DNA from: Streblospio benedicti
Lineage: Eukaryota; Annelida; Polychaeta; Spionida; Spionidae
Assembly: GCA_019095985.1 (NCBI GenBank)
Contig: CM032664.1
Span: forward strand, 60,675,397 to 60,739,396
Reading direction: 5' to 3'
Length of the DNA stretch: 64,000 nucleotides
The notes below the pieces were generated by a model. The model ran no database searches and was not told the DNA's origin. It saw only the letters and a program-made list of their open reading frames with translations. The translations under genes were made by a program, and so were the position numbers. Position 1 is the first letter of the stretch. Each line of letters starts with the position of its first letter. This document shows, piece by piece, positions 10,004 through 21,539 of the stretch.

Positions 10004-13000
10004 GGGACCATCACCGCAGCCCCGGCGCTCCAGGACTCCCACCTGGACGATGTCTGCGCGTCCCTCCAGGGCTCGTTCCGTGGCATCAGGACGCCCGAGG
10101 AGCCGGTCATTTCCGCTTCATGTACAACAGTCCAGCGGACCAGGTGGATCAGGGCGGCCTACTGGACTCGTCTAATCATAAACAATCTTTTGCTTCTGTA
10201 GTCGAGTGGTTGATAGGGTATTGGACTCGTCACCAGAAGGTGGTGGGTTCGATTGTCGGTCGGTATGGTGGTGGGTGTTGAGCAAACTCATCGCACATAG
10301 TTACACACTGCACCGTGGCACCTGCCTGCTAATTAGGTACTGGTCATTGGGTTGAAAGAGTGTGTGAGTGATTATATGATTGATTAGTATTGTGCGATGA
10401 ATGGACTGTCGATGCAAGTATATGAGAAATGATTGATTGATCAGCAAATGAGCCAATGACCTGGTGTAAAATCTTAAGTAGTGTGATCAAGACTTGGTCA
10501 CGTCTATAAACCACCACATTTACATCTTACAAGTGTATTCTTATTGTTTAATGTTGTATTTGTTTAGGCTTTCAACATCTGTATACGTGTTTCCATATCT
10601 ATAACATTAATACTGTGACTTTCATTTATTTTTCAATCCGTTTTTGAGAACTGGCTTTTCCAGACCAAAATCAATATATTTACACTGATCTAGGCTCAAT
10701 AGTCATGTTATGTAACATGCTACCTGTTTTTGATAAAGGCTGTGTGACTTATACAATACAAGTCATTGAGGATAAATAGTATGTATAAGTCAGCAACATG
10801 CAAACAAAAGCAGAAGTTAGCAGTATAAGTTTAAATGCGCGATTCCCCCCTTTTGTCCTTCCTGGTACTGCTTTTATTCCCAGTAAACATAGTGCTCTTA
10901 TTGGTGTTTCATTAATGGTGATTTATTGCTTAATGTATGGTCAATTAACAATGCCAATGCCCACGCAAGACAAGCCAATTAACGCAAGCCTCTTAATGCA
11001 GAGTTAGCAACAATGAACTTTAATAAGCAGATAAATGGCTTGATAAATATTGAACCGCAAGGTTTAAAAAAGGAGAGATATTGGATTTCAAAGAAGTAGA
11101 AAGTGAAAAAAACGCTGAAAATTTGTGGGATGTGGATAAAATGTGGGGAATGGAACAAGAAATAGTAATGTGGTATTTCTTAACATCTTATTAACCCTCT
11201 TTCACTTTTATCATCTAGGACATAATAGAAGACATACGAGGAGAATTATCTGGGAACTTTGAAGAGGCTTGCGTGGCCCTGCTAACCCCACGCCACACCT
11301 ACGATGCTGAGTGCGTGCAAAAAGCTCTCCAGGTGAGATGTCATAGAAAGCACAAGGGAGTCGGGATGGTGGGGGACCTCCTCCTCCATCCCCGCACCAC
11401 CACCCACCCACCACCGCCCACCCCAAAAAATAAATGTAATCAACATTTATTGTGTACAGTGGTGACAGTCATCTTTCATAGCAGCCAACGACATAATTAT
11501 ACACTGTATTACGAAAAAATGCATTGACGTCTGTTCAGACTTAAAATTCCTCAAGCTTGAACTTGCGAAGTGATGGGGGTTTTTTGTTTGTTTTTTTAAG
11601 TGTCAGTAAGGGGTTGGAAAGGGCGGGCAGGGGGCTTTGCGCATCCCTGAATATGCCAGTAGCACTGCATCATGAATTATATCTGCAATACTTGATAAAT
11701 TCTCATTTACTGGCAGAAGCTAGACAGTAATGAAGACCGCATTGTGGAGATACTGTGTGCGTGTAATGCTGCCCAGATGGCTGCGGTGAGAGAAGAATAC
11801 AAGAAACGTAAATATGCAATTTGTACATAATGCGTTCAATGTTTATAGATAATAGTCCCAGTCTGGCAGTCACAAATGTTCATTCCAATTTTTTTTTTAC
11901 TATACTGGTGTTAACATTTTTAAACACACTAGGGCGGGAATCATTACAGTACATGTATTACCAATGTTAAATGGCTGCTATACCACAACTATTTTGACTT
12001 CAATAATCAGAATTGTCTGACACTTGCTTAAGATCTTTTTATCAGGAAGCCTGCCAGGGTTCTTATTGGTGTAAATGTGTTGTATATTCATTTAGTTTCG
12101 CATGCCTTTGAGGGCTGGTCATTTGATATTCAATGTGGAGGCGGGGGCATTTTAAACAACACGCTTTGTAGCTGACACATGTTTATGTGAAGTGTTTGTA
12201 GTAGACCAACAAAATCATTGATTGAAGCACAAATATGTGTCTATGTGTAAAGTTTGTGACTTAGATCTTTAATCATATGAAAGTGCCTTTCACGTCAACT
12301 TTTTTAATAAGCTTTTGTTTTATTTTTAAATAAGGTTTTTGTTGTAGTGACTGGAAGAGAACTTGAAAAAGATGTGGAAAATGCGTCAAGTGGACTGTTT
12401 GAGAAAGTCCTCTCAAGTATCATCGTGGGTTCACGAGACGAGAATGATGCATCGCGGGTGGACATGGAACTGGTGAAAAAAGACGTCAGCAACAGTTACA
12501 ATGTATGTGGACAAACATTCACCTGTCTATTTCATTGTAACATGATGCTGATTATGTACGGAAGGTATCTTAAGAAATAAGATAATGATCTTTAAGTCCT
12601 GCTTTCTTCCCACGTAAGTGGACCTTGTCTCGATCTTAACTGTGAGTCAATTGGTCACATTACAGAGGTGGTCTCGTAATAGTGGTGATCCATTGTCCTC
12701 TTATGACCATTTGGTATCAAGAAAATATATTTCAACATAAATATTGTCTTCTAATGAGATATTGCGCAGTACACTGTGCAAATAAACAACTAGACATTCT
12801 CCACGACAATCTACTGCTGTTACGTAGTAATGATGAATATTCTGATGAGTCAGACACCTTTAACTACTGTAAAACTAGAAATGTTTGTGCACAATTCAAT
12901 TTGCAAACCTTATGGGTAGGTGGAAAAACGCAACCTTAAATAGTCAGCAAACATTAATAGCCTATCTAAAGTAGGTCCAGGAATCGCAAAATTAAATAGT

Positions 13001-15753
13001 CACAAAATAATTTATATATGAAAATTGCAAAATTGTAATAGTCACGAAATATTCTAGTTTTACCGTAATTCTACAAACAAGCCCTGTTTTTGTTCACATA
13101 TTATGAATATTTGTCATGGTTTCTAAGGAAAATATAATCAAATGATGCAAATTAGCCTATTTATTCAGGCAGGTGAAGGGAAATTCACGACAGATGAAGA
13201 CTTTCTATCTGAACTGTTTGGGAAGCGCAGTTATTCCCATATGAGGGAAGTCTTTAAACAGTATAAGAATGCTGCCAACAAAGACATTGAGGAAACCATC
13301 CAGTCTGAAGCCGTCTTCAATGCCAAAAAGGCATTTCTAGCTTTAGGTAAACTACATGTATATGATCATTCACAAATGACGTCATCTGATTTTTGGCCCT
13401 TTTATACCGCACCCCTTGTCACCATACACACACGCGCGCGCGCACGCACACACACGCGAACACACGCACACTCATTTTGCTCAAGTAACATGGATTTAAA
13501 TGTAAACTGTGCCGTTGTATGAATACATATGAATATATATGTCAGAAAGTAAGTTCAAATACTATTGAATAACTACAACTTTTTTTCAAAGGTGACATCA
13601 CCGAAGATCTAGACACCCCCCCACACACACACACACACACACACACCTGCCAACTTCTGTCATCTTTCGCTACATCGGCCCTCACCCCCACCCCACACAC
13701 ACTTGCCGGGTGACGTCATTTTTGAACGATCCCTATGCAGTCAAAGATTTGAACGTATAACTAGTTAAGTCGGTCATCTTCCGAGTGAAAAACTATAATC
13801 TTTACCTCTGATAATTGGCATATATATCTTCTGTTTTTTTTCCTATGGTAAAGATAATAGTGGATCGACTGCTAACAAGCTGAACGAACAATTCATTTGA
13901 TATACAGTAGAACCTAACTATTAGGACCACTTTTGGGACCAGTGTTATGTGGTCTAAATAGAGAGGTGGTCTCTATACAGAGGCTCATTCTGGTAGCTTT
14001 ATGAAGGGTTGGGACCGTAAAAGTGGTCTTATTATAGAGGTTGTCTCAATAGAGAGGCTGTCTTAATTGGAGGTTCTACTGTATTTATTCATTGAATGTA
14101 TTTATTCAAATCAAGTGCGCCAGTGATCCCCAGCTGCACCACGCATTCCAGTGGTCGGAAGTCGGAATACAAATCTTTAATCAATAGCTCACATTATACC
14201 GTCATGTGTGTCTATACTAGTAATGTGAAATATACAATAACAATACCTAAAATGTACAACTCACTATTAATTCCGCATTCCAAGCAACCCTGATCTTTCG
14301 TACTTCCCATTTCACAAACACATGGCCACAATAATGTGAAAACATCCGATGACAACAAATGAAAACATATATGTGTGTGGTTGTGATATATGTATCTGTA
14401 GTGGTAGAAATATGCTTGATAGTACGACAGATGTGAACAACAGGGTTAGAACAAACAAACAAACAAACGCATTCATTATTAATTTGATATTGTCATTCCA
14501 CATATAAAGGCTATGGAAAATATTTCAATTTCATTTAATTCGGCTATCTCTTTGTCTTTGTATGATAAAGACACATAGGACATGGTTGAAATTACAATTA
14601 TATTCTTCTCTCTCGCTTTTCTATGGCAAGCAAGCTCCTACCACTATTCTCGGGGTCGTGAGTTCGAGTCCCGTTAAGGCCACTTGACATGGTCAAATGG
14701 AAGCTTAGGGTTGAAAAACCTGTCTTCAGCTATGTCAGAATAGTGGTAGGAGCTTGCTTGCCATAGAAAAGAGAGCGAGAGAAAAGAATATAAGTGTATC
14801 CACAAGCAAAGTGGGGGAAACACATTAGAAATTACAATGATAGCAGTGCATCCTTTATTCCATAAAGTGAAATACACGAAGGACCCGCAGCTGTACCTGG
14901 CCCGCAGGCTGGAGGCGTGTCTGAGGCGAGCTGGCGGCGACCGCAGCGCATTCATTCAGATCGTCGTGCAGAGGAGCGAGGTACTCACAGCGTGCATGGG
15001 CCCCAACATCAAAAGGGCTGGTTGAATACAAAATTCATTTACGTAATGATTGTGTACACTTACACTGCTTATGACGGTATAAGCAGGTTAAGTTTACAAT
15101 CGCAGATCCAGATTTTTGGAAAAGGGGGGCGCACTTAAAGAAACGGGGGTGGGGCGCACTTAAGGGATATCATGAAAAAAACCTATATGAAAATGAAGTA
15201 TTTTGGTGGGAAAATGGGGGGACGCAGGGGGCACCCCCCCCCCACCCCCTTCTGGATCTGCAATGCAGTTTTGTAAAACGAATGAATGTTGTTTAGCCAC
15301 AATTTTTTAGGTTGGGTCCACGAGAGCATGGCTTAGGGTTTTCGGGCCTTCGGGTCATACTAGTATAATGGGTATATTTCACGACATTCTGCGCCATGAA
15401 AATTAATATTAACTCTTGCGCCTTTTATGGCATAACATAAAAAATCTTATCCTTTAAAACACCGTAATATTACCGGGTAATATTCACATAGATTATTCTT
15501 ACACGATTATATATTAATGTCAATTTTAAACATGCAAATCTAGGATATGCAGTCAAAACATTGTTGTGGGCTAGCTTTCCATTACATCGTATACAATTTT
15601 GTTTTCATTTTTCAGATTGATTTGGCCACAATAAAACAAAAATTTGAAGAAGCATTTGGCTTGAGTTTGGAACAATATGCAAGGAGAGAAGCTACGGGTG
15701 ATTGGATTAAATTGATATGTAAAATAATAGACCCCTCCTCCCCTATTGCCTAA
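10004..15753 (+). CDS. Annexin, four repeats, degenerate calcium loops
   Basis: Exons: about 10004-10165, 11219-11332, 11717-11807, 12348-12502, 13169-13346, 14868-14980, 15616-15753 (stop). From 11219 on, all phases close. Repeat 1: GTITAAPALQDSHLDDVCAS, RGIRTPEE, then DIIEDIRGELSGNFEEA. Repeat 2: KLDSNEDRIVEILCACNAAQ, then TGRELEKDVENASSGLFEKV. Repeat 3: AGEGKFTTDEDFLSELFGKR. Repeat 4: KYTKDPQLYLARRLEACLRR, then IDLATIKQKFEEAFGLSL. Exon limits match those known for vertebrate annexins. Annexins usually bind acidic membranes through Ca2+ held by GxGT loops. Here the four loops read GIRT, KLDS, KFTT and RAGG, so Ca2+ binding is probably weak or lost (inference). The first exon lacks an obvious donor at its expected end near 10165-10180, and a SINE starts at 10192. 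The N-terminal tail exon was not found. AATAAA occurs at 16261. Confidence 0.92.
10192..10490 (+). mobile_element. tRNA-derived SINE
   Basis: The head looks like a tRNA gene: A box TAGTCGAGTGG at 10199-10209 and B box GGTTCGATT at 10246-10254, with normal tRNA spacing. The body has GATTGATT-type simple sequence toward its 3' end. The 3' limit is approximate. It starts shortly after the first annexin repeat exon. Confidence 0.7.
13426..13470. repeat. CA/CG microsatellite
   Basis: Alternating purine-pyrimidine run (CACGCGCGCGCGCACGCACA type) in an annexin intron, of a kind able to form Z-DNA. Confidence 0.9.
13617..13650. repeat. CA microsatellite
   Basis: Run of C followed by (CA)n in the intron between annexin repeats 3 and 4. 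Confidence 0.9.
13905..14081. mobile_element. MITE, pogo/Tc1-mariner type, 177 bp
   Basis: Terminal inverted repeats CAGTAGAACCT and AGGTTCTACTG, flanked by TA on both sides (13903-13904 and 14082-14083). Internal blocks of the type GTGGTCTNTATAGAGAGG recur in both orientations. No coding capacity, so it is non-autonomous. Confidence 0.85.
14594..14832 (+). mobile_element. tRNA-derived SINE with inverted tail, forming a hairpin
   Basis: A B-box-like TGAGTTCGAGTCCC lies near 14655. Arms of about 45 bp, CTATGGCAAGCAAGCTCCTA (from 14619) and TAGGAGCTTGCTTGCCATAG (to 14766), are inverted. The tail GTATCCACAAGCAAA links it to the SINE copies near 43.9-44.3 kb and 46.9-47.3 kb. It ends about 35 bp before annexin exon 14868-14980. 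Confidence 0.65.
15102..15261. mobile_element. MITE with GCAGATCCAG termini, copy 1
   Basis: A 160-bp element bounded by GCAGATCCAG and CTGGATCTGC and holding G-rich and C-rich runs. The same family occurs at 27623-27789. Confidence 0.8.
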
Positions 15754-15759
15754 GACGAC

Positions 15760-17620
15760 GCTCGGGGTAGGGGCCGGGGGTAGGGGGCGGGGGTGCTTTC
15801 ATCCATGTACAACAACATGTTGAAATGTACAGTGTGCGTGAAGACTCTCTCACATTGCGCCATTGGAACTTGCAAGAGCAACCCAGTGCACTCTTTTGAT
15901 TTAAAAAAAAAAAAAAGAAAAAAAAAAACATACGCTAGCATCAATCGTCATGGTGACATGCAGTCTTTAACAGATTTGTATACATTGGGAGCAATCACAA
16001 CATTCTTGGACATGCATTTTTGATAGTTTACAGCAAGTAAATATATATATGAACTAATGTTTATTATTTCACCACTTGTAGACAGTTGCACCCCTACTCC
16101 AGAGGTTCAATAGGCCAATTTCAGAGTATCCATATTTATACTGGCTTTGCACAAAGGATCTGTCTGGGCTGTAGGATAAGGCTTTGAAGATTCAGACCCA
16201 CCCTCAATGTGTTTAAATCGAGAGAGACCTATATGTTTGAAATTACAAACGGTTTCATATAATAAAAATGGATGCAGAAAATGGCTCAGATTGCACATGT
16301 GAGCATATAAAATTTCAACATTTCCGTCCAGGGAATATGCCCTCAAACGCCCCTTGCATAGCACATTTATCACCATTGTTTGCTCTTCTTAACCCTCCCC
16401 TCACTAACAACCTGGCCCCGTGATTGGACATTGGCAAAATTGTTGACACATTTCAGTCTACATACCCATAATTTGCAATTGAACACTGATTTACAAAAAT
16501 CAATTGTGTCATTTCAAATAAAGCAAAATCCATGTTTTTGTTTCGTTCCATGAGCTCTACATTGGCTGCAAGCTATATCCTCCTATATCCTCCCCCCCCC
16601 CGTTGGTCGCTACATGCTCCCTTGTAAATGTGAACCCCTCCTTACAAAAAGCTTCTTATGACCTTGTTTATGATAAAAGAAGTCACTGTACATCATTGCT
16701 GAAAGTGTTACTGGTAGTATAGACCTAGAGGCTTCTGGTGATCTCGCTGGTACAAGTACTTCAGACTACATCATATAAGAGTCCCAAAAATGTTAGAAAA
16801 TAGTGCTCTATACTTGCACATAGCCACACGACTGTTCATTTATGCATTAAAGAAATAACACATCAGTTCATTATGGGTCCGTTCGGACCCCAGGGGTATA
16901 CTTTTTATATATATTTTTATACGCTTGGTTTTTCTTCTTTTCCTTTTTAGTAGTTATCACCCTGTATCTTGCTTTTATAAAGACTGAAGATTATTTGATT
17001 TGGTTAAATATCAGTACTTCCATAGAAAATATTTGATTCGGGTCCGCATATAGTAAAGAATTGCTGACGAATGTGTACAAAATTGTTTTCTTGGGGTCAT
17101 TTTCATAGTGGAACATGAGAAATTATAGTGGAACATGGAACATGGGGGGGGGGGAAGATAGTGGAACATGGATCTCAGGACCCCTGTGTCACACACACAC
17201 CCTCGACTTGCTGCCGACTATGGAGACTAGATAACCACTTGGTAAATATATGCTGGCGACATAGTGCCGACCACCCAAAAATGATTAATAGTTATCTAGT
17301 TTTTGTCCAGGTTACGACCGTGGAAACGGGTGGGATGGGGGGGTCTATTAAATGTTATGCAAGTGCACAGTTTTACGAACATGTTGTGAATATGTAGGTC
17401 AGTTCCAGGTTAGCTGCTGCCTGTCGGGGCTACATGAAACAGCTTCCCAAAGCATCTACATAATTTACCATAATTCCGGCATCTATTTAACCGTAAAGAC
17501 TCACACCCCAACATGTCATCTGCTTTTACATTAGACTTACTTTATCTCTGTGCAATCATAAGATTGAACACACTAAATATGTACATGTATAAATAACTAA
17601 GTATATACCACAATTAACAT
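15760..17620. other. Annexin 3' flank, no further gene seen
   Basis: Contains an A-rich run (15901-15930), possible polyadenylation signals (AATAAA at 16261) and short C and G homopolymers. I see no exon that I can support on either strand. Confidence 0.45.
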
Positions 17621-17627
17621 TGGCGGA

Positions 17628-17727
17628 NNNNNNNNNNNNNNNNNNNNNNNNNNNNNNNNNNNNNNNNNNNNNNNNNNNNNNNNNNNNNNNNNNNNNNNNN
17701 NNNNNNNNNNNNNNNNNNNNNNNNNNN
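17628..17727. other. Assembly gap (100 N)
   Basis: Exactly 100 N, so a placeholder of unknown true size. It lies about 110 bp upstream of the zinc-finger start codon, so promoter or 5' UTR sequence may be missing. Confidence 1.
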
Positions 17728-17837
17728 GACATTGGATATGATTATTACTTGAATACATATATTCTCAACTTACACACCATAACGGCTCCGGAAACATTCA
17801 TTGATTTAAGTTAAACTAATTTCTTGAATACACACAA

Positions 17838-18608
17838 ATGGAGACTGGAGATAAACAATATCAATGCGTAATTTGTGAACGATGTTACTCTGGAAGTCAA
17901 GCCCTCAAGAGTCACATCAGAACACACACGGGTGAGAGACCCTATAAATGTAATGTGTGTGAGAAATGTTTCACTCGCAGTGACACATTACTGTGGCACA
18001 AAAGAATTCACACCGGAGAAAAACCGTATAAGTGTCCAGAATGTGGCAAATTATTCGCGCAGTGTGGACAGTTGAAAACTCATATGAAAATCCACATTGC
18101 TGAGAAACCTGTCAACAACCAAGAGAAAGTATTTTTGTGCATTGAATGTAACAAATATTTTAGTTCTAGTCAAACTCTTAAAATCCACATGAGAATTCAC
18201 ATGGGCGAGAAACCCTTTAAATGTACGGAGTGTGAGAAATGTTTTACTCGCAGTGACACGTTACTGAGCCACAAAAGAATCCACACTGGAGAAAAACCGT
18301 ATAAGTGTACAGAATGTGGCAGATTATTCCGGCAGTGTGGACAGTTGAAAACTCATATGAAGACCCACACTGCCGAGAAACTTTTTAAATGTACAAAGTG
18401 TGAGAAGTGTTTCACTTGCAGTGACAGCCTGATGACTCATATGAAAGTTCATTCTGGAGAGAAACCATATATATGTGCCTGTGGTGAATGTGAGCATAGT
18501 TTTCCTCATAATTCGAACCTGATCGAACACTTTGAAATCCACCATACTGGAGAAAATGTAGAGGAAAAATGTACAGATTTATCTCATAATACTCAAAACA
18601 TCACATGA
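17838..18608 (+). CDS. C2H2 zinc-finger protein, eight fingers, single exon
   Basis: An open frame of 256 residues made almost wholly of C2H2 fingers joined by TGEKPY-like linkers, so a sequence-specific nucleic-acid-binding, probably nuclear, transcription regulator. An in-frame TAA at 17817-17819, with no AG between it and the ATG, makes 17838 the real start. Fingers 1-7 are canonical; the eighth (ICACGECEHSFPHNSNLIEH) has an irregular Cys spacing. Fingers 1-3 and 4-6 are an internal duplication: fingers 2 and 5 share CFTRSDTLL, fingers 3 and 6 share CGQLKTHMK. Inferred helix residues (-1, 2, 3, 6): F1 GQAS, F2 RDTW, F3 QGQT, F4 SQTI, F5 RDTS, F6 QGQT, F7 CDST, F8 HSNE. No KRAB, BTB or SCAN domain is visible. 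No ortholog can be assigned. Confidence 0.9.
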   Translation: METGDKQYQCVICERCYSGSQALKSHIRTHTGERPYKCNVCEKCFTRSDTLLWHKRIHTGEKPYKCPECGKLFAQCGQLKTHMKIHIAEKPVNNQEKVFLCIECNKYFSSSQTLKIHMRIHMGEKPFKCTECEKCFTRSDTLLSHKRIHTGEKPYKCTECGRLFRQCGQLKTHMKTHTAEKLFKCTKCEKCFTCSDSLMTHMKVHSGEKPYICACGECEHSFPHNSNLIEHFEIHHTGENVEEKCTDLSHNTQNIT

Positions 18609-18907
18609 AAAGGCAGTGATGTAAACTTTGTGTTATTGTAGTTGATTAGTGTGAGAATTAAGTATTCTATTCAAAGCAACAGTAATCTGAAAATGACCAT
18701 GAGAATCCGCCTGAAGGGGAAAAGATAGCAGAGCACAGTAAGAGAAGGATCATTTCAAATTTGAAAAAAGGGCATCTCAAAACCAATATGAGAACTTATA
18801 GTTGTTCCACACCTTTAATATGAGTGCAGTGCTTTAAATTGAACATTTGAATTTATATACATCCATTAGTCTTTATGTTGAATATTTGTCTGCTCAAGTT
18901 TGACAAA

Positions 18908-19260
18908 ACTATCAAAGGGTTTAAAAGTAATTTTTGAGCAAAGTTTTTGAAAGTATACCTCAGAAAGCTTTTTTAACTCTTCTTGAGTTTTCATCAGTCT
19001 TCATCAGCCCATGTTTTTGTGGAGGTCCGGCTCGAGGTATCTGATGGGAATGGACTCACGGATTTTTTTTTTTCTTTAATGGGTTGGAGTCACAAATCAA
19101 ATCTAGTTTCTATGATGGTTTTGGATGTTGGCGGGATGGATGAATAGGTGGAATTGCTTGGTCTGTCTATGACTGGTTTGAAAACTCATGAAGACATGAA
19201 AGCTTTCTGAGGTATACTTTCAAAATCTTTGCTCAAAAATATGTTAAAACTTTTCGATAG
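18908..19260. repeat. Long inverted repeat (about 65-bp arms, 220-bp loop)
   Basis: Left arm 18908-18974 includes GCAAAGTTTTTGAAAGTATA; right arm 19199-19260 includes its complement TATACTTTCAAAATCTTTGC. It lies in the 3' flank of the zinc-finger gene. It is probably a non-autonomous fold-back element and could form a hairpin if transcribed with that gene. Confidence 0.8.
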
Positions 19261-19771
19261 CCCATACTAAGTCTTCGTATACAAACACATTGTTATTTCA
19301 ATCTGTGCAATACTGTTTATTCATTTAATAACTTTATATTGAGCCATAATGTAGTTTTTAGTGTTAGAAATGTAGACCTTCCATTAATATAGAATATTTT
19401 GTGAAATTGTGTAGTTCTATCTGACAGAAATAGATGCTAGATATTATTTTAAGATCGAGCCAGTAAAAATGTTAGATGTAATTACTAGACAATGTAAACC
19501 CTTTGAAAGGGGCCCACGATCTTACATGTTAGTTATCACAGTCGGAGATAGATGAGTCCTACTAAAGAATATATAATAATTGTGTCTTTTATCATTACCT
19601 GTGTATATGCAATTGTGTGATATGAAATGTTTGTAATATTGAGATGTAATCAATAGAAATAATCAAGTTCTTTTCTTCTTTCACACACACCATCATAGAA
19701 ATTTTACCATATTATCTTGTGTGGGGATCTCGCACAAAGCGTGCAAAAATTAGACTGTGGAAGATATCAAA

Positions 19772-20600
19772 GTGCCGAATATAACAGAATTTTATCTCTA
19801 CTCAAACAGCATTTAAATTACCAGTTTTACCAAATTCAATGACTTTACAAAATTTCATTGGATTGGGGGTGGGGTGGGGTCATACTTTCCATTTCTCAAT
19901 TACTGGGGGTCAGACTTTTATTTTGTAATATATTGGGTGTGGGTTGGACTTTCCTTTTCGGATCTTTCAAAAATCTAACTGACACCCCCCCCCTCACCCC
20001 CACCCCCAGGTGCCGAATATAACAGAATTTTATCTCTACTCAAACAGCATTTAAATTACAATGTACCAGTTTAAGCAAAATTCAATGACTTTACAAAATT
20101 TCATTTTTTCAATGACTTTTCTGCGATCTTGAACAAATATGAATTTTAATGACTTTAACTTGAACGGATGAGGGGGGTTCATACTTTCCATTTGTCAATT
20201 ACTGGGTTGGGGGGGTCAGAGTTTCATTTTGTAATATGGGTTGAGAGAGGGTCAGACTTTCCTTTTAGGATCTTTCAAAAAAAAATTTAACTGACACCCC
20301 CCTCCCATCACCAAGGTGCCAAATATAACAGAATTTATCTGTGCTCAAACATCATTTGAATTACCAGTTTAACCAAAATTCAATGAATTTACAAAATTTC
20401 ATTTTTTCAATGAATTTTCCAGGATCTGAAAAAAATATAAATTTCAATGACTTTCACTTGAACGGATTGGGGAGGGGGGTGTCATACTTTCCATTTGTCA
20501 ATTACTGCGTTGGGGGGGGTCGGACTTCCATTTTGTAATATATTTGGTGAGGGTCAGACTTTCCTTTTAGGATCTTTCAAAAAAATCTAACTGACACATC
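19772..20600. repeat. Three tandem units of about 240-305 bp
   Basis: Units start at 19772, 20010 and 20316, each with GTGCC(G/A)AATATAACAGAA, then CAATGACTTTACAAAATTTC, a G-rich block (GGGGGTGGGGTGGGG type), CATACTTTCCATTT, and a C-rich end. Units have diverged by substitutions and indels. Confidence 0.85.
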
Positions 20601-20849
20601 TATCTAAAGCATTAAAGCATTAAAATGTACTTACTTGATCGGTAGGTACCATGAGAAAGCAGGTTTGCAATTGCAATATAAACCTCACACCACTCAAAGA
20701 TACAAATGCCACTCAATCAGAGCTTAATTAGTTCCATGATGCTTTTTCTTAGCATACTGTATATTGTCCACAAAGTCTCTTGTACCATCTTGCCACAGCA
20801 AGGTATCATCTATCAAATGTTATAGACTGATGTGGGCTGATGACCACCT

Positions 20850-21535
20850 TCTCAGGGGAAGATGCTCTTGTACATGCTGTCATCACACCTCATCTTGATA
20901 TTTACAACAGCCAGTATCTAGGTTTGCCTGACTATCTGTTACAGACTTCAAATTTTACAGAACGCTGCCGCCAGAATGGTACAAAACATAGCCACATCAC
21001 TGATATTCTAGTTGATTTAACCGGTTGCCAGTGAAGGCTAGAATAATATTCAAAATTCTTGTTTGTTTTTAAATGTTTAAATGGTGAGGCCCCCTTATAT
21101 ACGTGTGTAAGGGAACTCCTAAATGGAAATCTAATTCTGTTAGGTCTGCTCGGTCAAACTACTGTACCAGAATTTATTCTTTTTAATGGTACCTTTATTA
21201 TTAATATGTTCTTAAGGCCCAACCCCTCATATGATAACTTATGGAGACAGGAATTTTAAAAATATAGCACCAAAAATGTGGAACTCTTAACTCTCTGATT
21301 TAAGACTGTAATAATTTTAATACTTTTAAGATGAAACTTGACATTTCTCTTCGAGGGATTTTATAGGGTGTGAATTTTAAAGATAAATCATAAGATACCA
21401 TATTGCTTTTACTTCTATTTTGCATTGTATAAATTTTATCTACTGTACACTATTTCATTATTTATTCTATTTTAAGTGTCTGTGAGCATGTTTTGGATAT
21501 GAGCACTATAAATACTCTCTTATTATTATTCTTAT
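20850..21535 (+). mobile_element. LINE 3' end fragment
   Basis: Interrupted plus-strand translations resemble the C-terminal region of non-LTR retrotransposon ORF2: LGLPDYLLQTSNFTERC, HITDILVDL, then VFKCLNGEAPLY. The 3' end carries GAGCACTATAAATA followed by TTATTATTATT, typical of such tails. The frame shifts at least once, so it is dead. Confidence 0.75.
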
Positions 21536-21539
21536 TCAT

